The notes beneath the pieces were generated by a model. It made no database searches. It saw nothing but the letters and a program-made list of their open reading frames with translations, and was not told where the DNA came from. This document shows positions 44,818-55,627 of a stretch of DNA of 64,000 bases, in pieces. The DNA comes from Elephas maximus indicus (taxonomy: Eukaryota; Chordata; Mammalia; Proboscidea; Elephantidae), in NCBI RefSeq assembly GCF_024166365.1, contig NC_064824.1:129385108-129449107 (forward strand), given 5' to 3'. A program made the position numbers and the translations under genes. Position 1 is the first letter of the stretch, and the number at the start of each line of letters is the position of its first letter.

Positions 44818-44992
44818 CTGTTCAATATGACTTTCATTTCTTTCGTTCTCCTTATTGCATTGGCTAGAACCCCAATACAATTGAATTGCTGGATGGAAGT
44901 GATGAGAGCAGATATCCTTGCTTTGTTCTTAATCTTAAGGGGAAAGCATTCAGTGTTTTACCATTAGGTATGATGTTTTTATGATGTTAGCA

Positions 44993-45207
44993 GAAGGAGT
45001 TCTGGTGGTGCAATGGTTAAAGCAGCTCAGCTGCTAACTAAGAGGTCGGTGGTTCAAACCCATCAGCCACCCTGATCCACAGGAAGAAGATGTGGCAGCC
45101 AGCTTCCGTAACGATTACAGCATTGGAAACCCTATGGAGCAGTTCTGCTCTGTCCTATAGGGTCACCACCATGAGTCTGCATCGACTCTACGGCAGTGGT
45201 TTTGGAC
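44993..45207 (+). mobile_element. AfroSINE, long form, in L1
   Basis: Sense. GATGTTAGCA (44983-44992) and GATGTTAGGCA (45208-45218) are duplicated L1 sequence. Confidence 0.9.
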
Positions 45208-46465
45208 GATGTTAGGCATAGGTTTTTTCATAAATGCTCTTTACCACATTGAGGAAACTTCTAGTCCTAGGATTTGTTTGTTTGTTTTTTGAGAGATTTT
45301 AATCTTAAATGAACGTGAGATTATGTCAAAAGCTTTTTGTACTGAAATGAGCATGTGGTTTTTGTCTTTTAGTCTATCAATATGATGTTTCATATTTATT
45401 GCTTTTTTGGTGTTAAACCTTGCATCCATGGTGTGTAATTCTTTACTGGTGTTGCTTAATTTAGTTTGCTAATAATTTGTTGGGGATTTTTATATCTATG
45501 TTAATGAGGGTATACCGGTCTTTAGTTTTCTTGTGAGATCTGTGGAATTGATATTAGGGTAATATTGCCTTTATAGAATGAGTCGAGAAGTGTTTTTCCT
45601 CTATTTCAGACTTTGTGTAGGATTAGTACCATTTTTTCTTTAAGTATTTGATTGAATTCACCAGTCAAGTAAGCTGTGCCTGTGGTTTTCTTTACAGGAA
45701 GATTTTAAATATTAATTCAGTTTCTTTACCTGCTATAGGTCTTTTATGATTCTTTATTTTCTTGAATCAGTTTTGGCAATTTGTGTCTTTCTAGGAATTT
45801 GTGCCATTTGTCTACATTGTCTAATTTGTTAACACAAAATTGTTGATATTCTCTAAAATCCTTTTAATTTTGGTAGGGTCATTACGATGCTTCCTCTTTC
45901 GTTCCCAAATTTTGGAAATTTGTGTCTTTTTCTTTTTTTGGTCAACCTAGTAAAGGCTTTTCAATTTTATTTATCTTTTCAAAGAGCCAACTTTTTTTTT
46001 CATTGACTCTCTGTTTTTGTTTTCAGTTTCATTGATTCCTACTATGACTTTATTATTTCCTTACTTTTCCTTGCTCTGGGTCTAATCTGCTCTTCTTTTT
46101 CTAGTTTTTAAGGTGGTATTTAAGACTATCGACTTGAGACCTTTTTTCTTTTATAATATGTTTAAAGCAGTAAATCTCTCTCTAATCCCTGCTTTAACTG
46201 CACCCCACAAATTTTTATATATCATTTTCATTGAGTTCAAAATACGTTCTAATTTCCTTTGTTTTTACTTCTTTGACCAATAATTCAGAAGATTAATCTC
46301 CAAATATTGGAAGTTTTTCCAAATGTCTATTGTTAATTTCTAATTTAATGCTATTGTAGCCAGAGAATATACTTTGTATGATTCCGATCCTTTTAAATTT
46401 ATTAAGGCTTGTTTTATGGTCTAGCATAAGGACTATATTAGAGATACACTTCTTAAAAAGAATAT

Positions 46466-46672
46466 AAATTTTAACAAGCCCAGGGGCAAGGACTAGAAAG
46501 CAGGAGGGGACAAGAAAGCTGGTAATAGGGAACCCAAGGTCAAAAAAGGGAGACTGTTGACATGTCTTGGGGTTGGTAACCAACGTCACAAAACAATACG
46601 TGTACTAATTGTTTAATGAGAAGCTAGTTTGTTCTGTAAACCTTCATCTAAAGTACAATAATAAAAAAAATT
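46466..46672 (+). mobile_element. L1 3' UTR end, sense
   Basis: Sense 3' end (CCCAGGGGCAAGGACTAGAA to CAATAATAAAAAAAATT), matching the complement of 19876-20080. It abuts an antisense ORF2 segment. Confidence 0.75.
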
Positions 46673-46825
46673 GATAAGGAAAAAAGAATACAAATAACTT
46701 TAGGGGTAGAAAGGGAGAATATAACTTAACATTATAAATAGAAGAAAATTTTTCCAATAAGAAGAAAACACCATAAATAGGTTTAAACCAATACATTTTA
46801 AATTTGACAGGCTGGATCATTTCCT

Positions 46826-47024
46826 AAGGAGCCCTGGTGGCACAGTGATTAAAAGGTTGTTGACTCAAACCCTCCAGCTGCTCCATGGGAAAACAACATA
46901 ACAGTCTGCTTCCATAAAGATTTATAGCCTTGGAAGCCCTATGGGGCAGTTTTACTCTGTTCTATAGGGTCTCTTTGAGTTAGAATCAACTTGATGACAA
47001 TGGTTTGGTTTGGTATGGTTTGGT
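46826..47024 (+). mobile_element. AfroSINE, long form with TSD
   Basis: Sense, with a head deletion. CTGGATCATTTCCT (46812-46825) and CTGGACCATTTTCT (47025-47038). Confidence 0.9.
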
Positions 47025-47231
47025 CTGGACCATTTTCTAGAAAAACTGCAAAACCGACTTAAGAATGAATAGTAAATCTGAAAAGATCTATAATTTCTAA
47101 AAAAAAAAAAAAAAAGAATTAATAATTTAAAATCAACCTCGAATCCCAGCCCAACATAGATACAACGTACAGGACTCAAAGAGTTTACAGTTGTGCACCA
47201 CCAAATATAGGAAAATCTCCCAATTTATAGT

Positions 47232-47487
47232 CTCAAATATAGTACAGTGATTAAGCACTCAGGCTCTAGAGCCACCCAGCCCACTATGAATTCCACTCCA
47301 CCACTAATCATCCGTGTAGGGTGGATACGTTTCCAGCCTCTTTATGCTTCATTTTCCTCCTCTATCAAATGGGGTTAAAATAGGGTCCTATCTCATAAGG
47401 TTGTTGAGAGAATTAAATGAGTAAATATACATCAAGTATTAAGAATAGTGCCTGACACGCAGTAGTTGCTATGTGTTAGCTGAGATG
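47232..47487 (+). repeat. MIR SINE, near full length
   Basis: Sense: GTACAGTGATTAAGCACTCA, ATCAAATGGGGTTAAAATAG, GTGCCTGACACGCAGTAG in order. Confidence 0.85.
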
Positions 47488-48567
47488 ATGACGATTAAGG
47501 AAGTTAATATAACCTTTATTAATGAAGTTAGTATAAGCTTTATTCCACAAACCTAATAGTTGTAAACATATGAAATAAAGGGGAAATTCCTCAACATAAT
47601 AAATGGCGTCTATACAAAACCAATAGCCAACATCATTCGCAACAAAGAGAGGCTGAAAGCATTCCCACTAAGAATGAGAACAACACAAAGGTGCCCTTTA
47701 TCACCACTTCTATTTAACATTTTGAAAGTCCTAGAGAGAGCAATAAGTCAAGAAAAAGAAACAAAGGGCACCCAAATTGGAAAGGAAGAAGTAAAATTAT
47801 CCCTATTTACAAATGATATGATCCTATACATAGAGAACACCGAAGATTCCACAAGAAGACTACTGGAAGTAATAGAAAGATTCAGCAGAGTAGCAGGATA
47901 CAGGATCAACATACAAAAATCAGTTGGATTCCTGTATACCAACAACAAGAACTTTGAAAAGGAAATCCGGGAAATAATACCATTTATAACAGTACTTAAA
48001 AAAGATAAAATACTTAAGAAGAAATCTAATCAGGACATAAAAGACCTGTACAAAGAAAACCACAAAACACTATTGCAAGAAACCAAAAGAGACCTACATA
48101 AATGGAAAAACATACCATGCTTATGGACTGGAAGACTCAACATTGTGAAAATGTCAGTTCTACCCAAAGTGATCTACAGATACAATGCAATCTGATCCAA
48201 ATACCAACAGCATTCTTTAACGAGATGGAAAATCTAATCACCAACTTTATATGGAAAGGAAAGAGGCCCTGGATAAGCAAAGCATTATTGAAGAAAAAGA
48301 ACAAAGTAGGAGGCCTCACACTGCCTGATCTCAGAACATACTATACAGCCATGGTAGTGAAACAGCCTAATACTGGTACAGTGACAGACACATAGACCAA
48401 TGGAACAGAATCAAGAACCCAGACATAAATTCGTCCACCTATGGCCAGCTGATCTTTGACAAAGTACCAAAGTCTATTAAATGGGGAAGACAGTCTTTTT
48501 ACCAAATGATGCTGGCAGAACTGGATGTTCATCTGTAAAAAAATGAAACAGGATCCACACCTCACTC

Positions 48568-49235
48568 TGTGATGGTTAAGATTGTGTGTCAACTTGGCTG
48601 GGCCATGATTCTCAGTGTTTTGGCAGTTGAATCATGTGATCACTTCCCTGTCGAACTCTGATATGTGATCACCCCAGTGATGGAATCTGCTGAGTGGTAC
48701 TGGCGGTGGTGGGGTCTGTGATGGCTCATTGCCCCCTCAGCCTTCATTTCTCCACCTTCTACCACCTACTTCCTTCCTGCTCACTTTGCAAATTTTGTTG
48801 GCTTGTTCTGGATCCAGCAGCTGTCTCTTGTCTGACCTCTGGTACCTGGGACTTAAGCTAGCAGCTTACCTGCCCATCTTGGGATTTATTGATCTTCACG
48901 TCCTGCGAGCAAGAGTCCTGATCCCCAGCCTGCCAATCTTGGGTTCACCAGCTCCTGCAGCTACTTGAATCAAGAGAAATCTTGTGGTCTTGCCTGCCAA
49001 CCTTGGGGATTCCTTGACCTTCAGAGCCTGTGAGTGGGAGCCCTGCTCTCTAATCTGCTCATCTTGGGTTCACCAGCTTCTGCAGCTCTGTGAATTGGGA
49101 AAAGCTTGTATCCTGATCCAAGGACTTGGGACATCCCAACCCCTACAATCAGGTGAGCTGTTTTCCTTGATATAAATCTGTATATATTTATACACTTTAC
49201 TGGTTTTGCTTCTCTAGAGAACTCAGCCTAAAACA
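48568..49235 (+). mobile_element. ERVL-type solo LTR in L1
   Basis: 668 bp, begins TGTGATGGTTAAGATTGTGT and ends CTCTAGAGAACTCAGCCTAA plus AACA, as in MLT2/ERVL LTRs. Flanks CACTC and CACAC. L1 reads on across it. Confidence 0.75.
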
Positions 49236-49513
49236 CACACCATACATGAAAACAAACTCAAAATGGATCAAAGACCTAAATATAAAACCTAAAATGATAA
49301 AGATCATGGAAGGAAAAATAGGGACAAAGCTATGTGTGCTAACACGTGGCATAAATCCAACACAAACCATAACTAACAATGCACAAACACCACAAGAGAA
49401 ACTAGATACCTGGGAGCTCCTAAAAACTAAACACTTAAGCTCATCAAAAGACTTCACCAAAAGAGCAAAAGGAGAACCTACAGACTTGGAAAAAATTATG
49501 TCTAGGACATATC

Positions 49514-50019
49514 TGTCTTAGTTATCTAGTGCTGCTATAACAGAGATACAAGTGGATGGCTTTAACAAAGAGAAATTTATTTCCTCACAGTAAAGTAGGC
49601 TAAAAGTTCAAATTCAGGGCATCGGCTCCAGGGGAAGGCTTCTCCCTCTGTCAGCTCTGAAGGCAGGTCCTTCTTATCAGTCTTCCCCTGGACTAGAAGC
49701 TTCTCTGCAAAGGACATGCTCCTTTCCTGGCACTGCTTTCTTGGTGGTATGAGGTCCCTCATCTCTCTGCTTGCTTCCCTCTTTTATATCCCAAAAGAAA
49801 CTGGCTTGGGACACAATCCAATCCAGTAGATTTTGAGTCCTGATTCATCAACACAACTGTCGCCCATCCCTGCTCATTAACATCATAGAGGCAGGATTTA
49901 CAACACACAGGAAAATCACATCAGATGATAAAATGGTGGACAGTCACATGATAATGGGGAATCATGGTCCAGCCAAACTGATATGCACATTTTTGGAGGA
50001 CACAATTCAATCCATGACA
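49514..50019 (-). mobile_element. MaLR-like solo LTR in L1
   Basis: 506 bp, reversed copy of the family at 31389, starting TGTCTTAGTTATCTAGTGCT and ending AATTCAATCCATGACA. Perfect 5-bp duplication ATATC at 49509-49513 and 50020-50024. Confidence 0.9.
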
Positions 50020-50584
50020 ATATCCAACAAGGGTCTAATCTCTAATCTCTATGGAATACTTCAACATCTCACTAACAAAAAGACAAATATCCCAATTACA
50101 AAATAGGCAAAGGATATGAATAGACACTTCACCAAAGAAGACACTCAGGCAGCTAACACACAAATGAGGAAATGATCACAGTCATTAGCCATTAGCCAAA
50201 TGCAAATCAAAACTACTGTGAGATACCATCTCATCCTGACATTACTGGTACTAATCAAAAAAGGAGGAAATAACAAATGTTGGAGAGGTCTTGAGGACAC
50301 TGGAACTCTTATGCACTGCTGGTGGGAATGTAAAATGGTACAACCACTATAGAAAATAATATGGTACCTCCTTGAAAAGCTAGAAATAGAAATACCATTC
50401 CATCCAGCAATCCCACTCCTAGGAATATATCCTAGAGAAATAAGAGCTGTCATATGAGTAGACATATGCAAATTCATGTTCCTTGAGGCATTATTCACAA
50501 TAGCAAAAAGATGGAAACAACCTAAGTGCCTATCAATAGATAAATGGATAAACAAATCATGGCATATACACATAATGGAATACT

Positions 50585-50749
50585 AAAAACCCAAAACCCA
50601 CTGCTGTGGAGTCAATTCCGACTCATAGAGACCCTATAGGACAGAGCAGAACTGCCTCGTAGAGTTTCCAAGGAGAGCCTGGCAGATTCGAACTGCCAAC
50701 CTTTTGGTTAGCAGCTGTAGCACTTAACCACTACGCCACCAGGGGTTCC
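50585..50749 (-). mobile_element. AfroSINE, short form, in L1
   Basis: Antisense. AATGGAATACT (50574-50584) and AATGAAATCCT (50750-50760) are L1 sequence. Confidence 0.95.
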
Positions 50750-50899
50750 AATGAAATCCTACACAACAATAAAGAACAATGACGAATCCATGAAACATCC
50801 CACAACAGGGATGAATCTGGAGGGCGTTATACTGAGTGAAATAAGTCACACACACACACAAAGAATATAAATTTTTGCTGTCACTAATGTGGTCTAATG

Positions 50900-51190
50900 A
50901 GTACTAGTTAGGCTGACAGTGTCATTCAAGGTTTTTATATAATTACTGCTTTTCTGTCTAGTTGTTCTCTGCATCATTGAGAGTGGGCTACTGAAATCTC
51001 CATCTATTACTGTTGAATTGTCTATCTCTCCATTTAGTTTTGTCAGTTTTTGCTTCATGTATTTGGGACTCTGCTGTTGGGTACATATACATTTCTAATT
51101 ATGTTTTGACTTATTGACCCTTTTATTTTATTAATGTCTTCATCTCTAGAAATAATTATCTTAAAATTGATTTTGTCTGATATTAATGTT
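50900..51190 (-). mobile_element. L1 ORF2 fragment, antisense
   Basis: GAAATCTCCATCTATTACTG and TTATTGACCCTTTTATTTTA are reverse L1 ORF2. A short (CA)n lies just before, at about 50850. Confidence 0.7.
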
Positions 51191-51194
51191 GTGG

Positions 51195-51425
51195 TTGAGC
51201 CAGTTCTGCCACCTGTGAACTGAACAGAACGTATCCATAGGGTTTTCAAGGCTGTGTGACCTTTTGAAAGTAGATCACCAGGCCTGTCTTCCAAGGAGCC
51301 TCTGGGTGAGTTTGATCCACCAGTCTTTCAGTTAGTAGCTGAGTGCTTAGCCTCTGGATGAGTTTGAACCACCAATCTTTTGGTTAGTAGCTGAGTGCTT
51401 AACCATTTGTGTTATCCAGGGACTT
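51195..51425 (-). mobile_element. AfroSINE-related variant with internal duplication
   Basis: Antisense variant (GGGTTTTCAAGGCTGTGTGA, CAGGCCTGTCTTCCAAGGAG). The segment 51301-51352 is repeated at 51353-51405 (TCTGGRTGAGTTTGA...). Confidence 0.75.
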
Positions 51426-53559
51426 CTGATATGGCCCTTCCAAATCTCTTAAGTTACTTTATGCACGGTCAATCGCTGTTAAGTGCAGTTGTTGTTGGTC
51501 TTATTATCATCAGCATACTACATGATGCAATTTTGCACTCCCTTGTATAGTTCTTAAATTGTTCAATTTGTAGGCTTTTTCTTAAGAAAATATGTATTTT
51601 TTTTTATCATTTTTATGTATCTTTTGGTACAATGTTAAACCTAATGACAATCAATACTTGATTCATTAAAAGCGATTGGTTAGAGACCAAAACAATTTCC
51701 TCCTTTGAAGAAAATCCAGCTATGTATTCGCTGCACAGCACTCTTGCCTGATACCCTCTCACCTTCAGTTGCAGTTTTGAAAGCTGAATACGATACCTGG
51801 TGGCCTTCCTGCCAGTTCAAATCCTGGATTTATGAACTGTATAAGAAAGGCTACTACCATAACTTTTCTGTTTCTATACAAGAACCATGTTTTAGGAAGC
51901 CTCACTTAAATCAGATGGCTTAATCCCAGTTATCGTTGCCTCTCCTGCACACCTTTGGTAAACTAGAAAAGCATTTAGATCATTAGGCATGTCTTAGACA
52001 TACTGCACAATGTGCATAACGTTGCTTTTTCTCATGATTAAGATACATGACGATTTTCCAGCTTTTAAGAATCACCTTACAGGGTAACATAAAAATTTCA
52101 TACCTTTTATGTTCCAAGAACTTATTCTTGCATTAATTCCCTGGTATTTTTAGCCTCGCCTCAATGAAAGGACGCTGCTGACTGCCCCATATGTTAATGT
52201 CTAAGTATGTAATTATTATTCAAGTGACGCTTGTCAACGTAAATAGGGCTTGAGCATGATACAGCATGCTAATTTCAATAGGACATTAAAAAAAAAATCC
52301 AGTCTTACTCAATGAATCATATAGGACAAAAGGTCATTTTTAAAAAGCAGAATTTTTCTGTCCTTCATGTCCATAAAATCTTTCACTGATATTTGAAATC
52401 GGATATAAGTGCCTACATATAGTTTTAATCGCTCTATATAATTACATTTATATGAAATTACTGACTTAAGACTTCTTGATTTGTGGCCCTCTTAAGATCA
52501 TCCCTGTATTTGATGTATTATGATTAGGATAAGAAAAATGATGTAATTACAGAAAGGTGCAGTGTGTATTAAGAGAGTAGAAGGTAGGATTAGAGTTGAA
52601 TTCATGCATATGATCATGGATCAGAAAGTTGAGACCCCTGCCCTCTGAGAAATTATATTTATTTTTTTCCTGGGAAAACACAAAATGTTTCCATACGCAA
52701 TTCACCGTCTTTATTTTTTCCAGTTCAGTTGACATCCTATTTCCAGGAATACAGTTTCTCCTCGTCAGTCAAGCTTCCTGATCAGCATCCTGCTTTTAGA
52801 AGAATAGGGGAATTTTTATAAAACCCAAGGAATATATACTTGCAATTTGATAATTTTCTCTTTTACTGGAAAGTCTGTTATATACCCTGTACAGAAGCCA
52901 AATTTTCATTTAAATTTCAAATTCCAAAATAAACATTTCTATAAATAGTGGCTGAGTGTGACTAGCTCTTCCAATACACAATAACACAGCAACAAAGATA
53001 ATCAAAAAACTTTTTGATTTGGGTTTTGCTGTAGTAGACTAGCTGAACTCCGATTTCCAATAAACATGGAGCAGCATAAAACTACCATCTCCTGCGTTTA
53101 CATTCTTCCTTGTAAAAAGCAATTTTTCTCCTAGTTGTAACAAAATTTTCTATCAAATAGTAAGCTGTGTTTTTTCCGTATCGTATGAAAAAACACAGCA
53201 TTCCAATATTTAACTTAACCTGACACCTACAACTGAACATGAAACTTGTTCCACAGCAGAAACAGAAAATTAAAATGTCATCAAACGACACACCAAAAGA
53301 CCTAACACGTAAAGTTCTTGTAATAGGCAAGCAGATTAAGAAATGCAGCCTGGGACCTAAACTCTGAGGAGTGAAAGGTACACCCATGACCCTGTTTGGC
53401 TGGCTTCCTTCACAAGCCGCTACTGCTGAACAGCTCTCACGCTGGCTGTTGATAACTCATGGGGGTTGGTGCTTGTCTCTCGCACCACCCACTTCACAGG
53501 CGTTATCTGAGAGCTCCACGCTGCACCAGCCCCCGACCTGGAGCCTGGGCTGGGCCAAG
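51426..53559. other. unique intergenic block
   Basis: 2.1 kb without recognised repeats. 52030-52280 looks low in decay. A perfect 13-bp stem hairpin lies at 53164-53199. No gene recognised. Confidence 0.4.
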
Positions 53560-54310
53560 GGCAGAGCTTGTCTGCTGCGCCGGGGCCAGGACGCGGGGGC
53601 CCGCCGGCCGCGAGGACACAGCTCCCGGCGTGCCCCGCGCGGCCCACTTTCTCCCCACGTCGAGCCCAGAACGCGGGCCATTCCTACGCTTTACGTGTGA
53701 TAGGCGACCAACTTATGACAGGAAGTAGCATTATCCACGTTCCACACGGAGCTCTGAGGCTGAGTAGTGGGTGTGAGCTCTCCTCATTGCGCCCGGCCCC
53801 CGACGTTCCCCCGCTGCCCCCTCAGGGCCTCTCCCAGGCACGACCGAGGCACGCGCCCAGTAGGCCTAGCCCGCGGCGAGGAGAGGGCGGGCGTGCACAA
53901 ATAGACTGGGCATGCGCCGTGGCCGGGTAGTCCGCTTTACGGTCTCGCTTCACCGCCCCCTCAGCTACGCTAGTGGCCTCGCGAGGCCGTCCACGCCTCT
54001 ACCCTGCTCCCCCCTCAGGCGGTGAGGAGCGGGAGCGTCTTGGTTCGATGGCCCGAGCGTGATGACGCACGTACGTGCGAACGAAGACGTGGAGACGCAA
54101 GCAAGCTGTCCCGAGTGTGAGTTTCCGCGTCTGTTTGGCTGCGGTCCTGCCGTCGGCTCTGAGCGGTGTTTTTTCCGTGGCCGCGGATGCCGGCGGCGGG
54201 CCGGGAGCAGCGGTGCCACGGGCTGCGCCTCCCGGGGGCCGCGGCGGGGGCGGGGTGGGGCGCAGCGTCCTCTTCCGGGACACTTTAAACAGGCCTAGAG
54301 CGGGGGCAAG
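53560..54310 (+). promoter_or_regulatory. RHBDD1: CpG island, probable RHBDD1 promoter/first exon
   Basis: CpG-dense stretch of about 750 bp with an ETS-type CTTCCGG at 54272-54278, GC boxes near 54246-54264, and a palindromic GCACGTACGTGC at 54067-54078 next to a CRE-like TGACGCA. In human, RHBDD1 (an intramembrane rhomboid protease gene) is head-to-head with IRS1 a few tens of kb away, so this is the expected place. A donor-like GTGAGT at 54117-54122 could end a noncoding first exon. No RHBDD1 coding exon was found, so the assignment is by synteny. Confidence 0.5.
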
Positions 54311-54462
54311 TGGAGCCCTGGTTGCGCAGTCGTTAAGAGCGCGGTTGCTAACCCAAAGGTGGGCAGTTCGAATCCACCAGCTGCTCCTTGAAAACCCTTT
54401 GGGGCAGTTCTGCTCTGTCCTGTAGGGTCGCTATGAGTCGGACTCGACCCCGCGGCAACGGT
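54311..54462 (+). mobile_element. AfroSINE, short form, at CpG island edge
   Basis: Sense copy that keeps 11 CpG dinucleotides (for example TTGCGCAGTCGTTAAGAGCG), unlike other copies here that have lost most of theirs. Confidence 0.95.
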
Positions 54463-55475
54463 TTAGAGTGGGGAGGGCGTTGCCTGGAGCGAGACAACTG
54501 GTGGCCCTTGGCCCCCTCCTCTCCGTCTTATCCCTGCTCCAGGCTGCACCTCGTCGGGAACGAGAGGCACTGGGAGGGTGAAGTTGGCCTTGTGGGAGTT
54601 GTAGAAGATTCTCTGTGAAAGCAGGAGGTCTAAAGTTAAACCTTGCAGTTTCAGGCGCTCTCGGGACAGTAACTTTATATTTCTGTGAACAAGTGAGTGA
54701 CAAACAGGAATAAGTTCAGTAGTGGTATTTTACATAATAGGCGACAGAAAATTCGCCTAAGTGAATTTAAGCCTTTTCTGCCCAAATATTAAAAACCTTT
54801 TGATAGATATCTCCCAAAACACTTGTTTATCTAAATGGAGCGTAAACTTTTTGGAAGACTCGGTTACTGTGAAAATAAGTTATTGCACGTAGTCATGATT
54901 AAGGCATCCAGGTTCACTTTGCGATACCCTCAAACGTTGCCTTAAATTGTTTTTTAGTTTTTCTTTTTTTGGTCGAGTTTCTCTCATTTGTATGTTATTT
55001 TTTGCTGCTTCCAATAAACATTAAAAGCTTCTACCCTATTACTAGCCTAGTGTGGCTTGGGAAGCAAATAAAATTGCTTCCTAAAGTGTCCCAGGGCAGT
55101 TACCATCAGCATCATATGGGAAGTTGTGGGAAATGCAGTTTGGGCTATTAATCCAGACAGAATCAGAAATCTATTTCTACAGACCCTTTGGTCCCAATGC
55201 ACCTGGGCACTAAAGTTTGAGAGCTATTGGCTTGGTGATTAAGAATACCCGTTGTAGGAGTCACAGTAGGGAATTTGAATCCAGGTGAAGAATTTCCTAG
55301 ATGTGGAACCTTGGACGAATTACTTAAATAGTGCTTTATAGGGCTACAAGTATTCAGTGAGAAGGTGTACAAAAAAAAAAAATGTTATTGAATTTGTTTG
55401 AACTGCATAAAAGTACGTAGACTGTACTGGAAGGATTCTTCCTTAGGGTAGGTACTAGTGGTATTGCGCAGATTT
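54463..55475. other. probable RHBDD1 intron 1, nothing else seen
   Basis: Transition from GC-rich to AT-rich sequence. No exon or repeat recognised. Confidence 0.35.
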
Positions 55476-55618
55476 TACCCATTGCCATCGAGTTAATTCC
55501 GACTCACAGCAACCCTATAGGACGGAGGAGAACTACCTCATAGGGTTTCCAAGGGGTGGCTGGTGGATCCCAACTGCCGACCCTTTGGTTAGCGGCTGAA
55601 CTCTTAACCACCGCGCCA
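55476..55618 (-). mobile_element. AfroSINE, short form
   Basis: Antisense, from CCCATTGCCATCGAGTTAAT to CACCGCGCCACC. Its head end abuts the RTE insertion. Confidence 0.9.
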
Positions 55619-55627
55619 CCAGATATT

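Larger units (their letters stand above)
44297..46465 (-). mobile_element. L1 LINE ORF2 region, antisense, interrupted
   Basis: Old L1 ORF2 in reverse at 44297-44598, 44818-44992 and 45208-46465 (TTGCATTGGCTAGAACCCCA; ATGAGCATGTGGTTTTTGTC; TTTCAAAGAGCCAACTTTTT). Two SINEs interrupt it. Many stops; inactive. A poly-A/poly-T palindrome lies at 44330-44363. Confidence 0.85.
47590..50870 (+). mobile_element. L1 LINE ORF2 3' part, interrupted by two LTRs and a SINE
   Basis: Sense L1 at 47590-48567, 49236-49513, 50020-50584 and 50750-50870. The longest frame (47674-48195) translates to RT palm sequence with LSPLLFNI, but the FADD catalytic box is changed to FTND (FTNDMILYIENT), and frameshifts follow. 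The insertions occurred after this L1. Confidence 0.9.

Noticed and set aside
47674..48195. 173-codon ORF as a gene
   Set aside because: It is an L1 ORF2 RT fragment with an altered catalytic box and downstream frameshifts.
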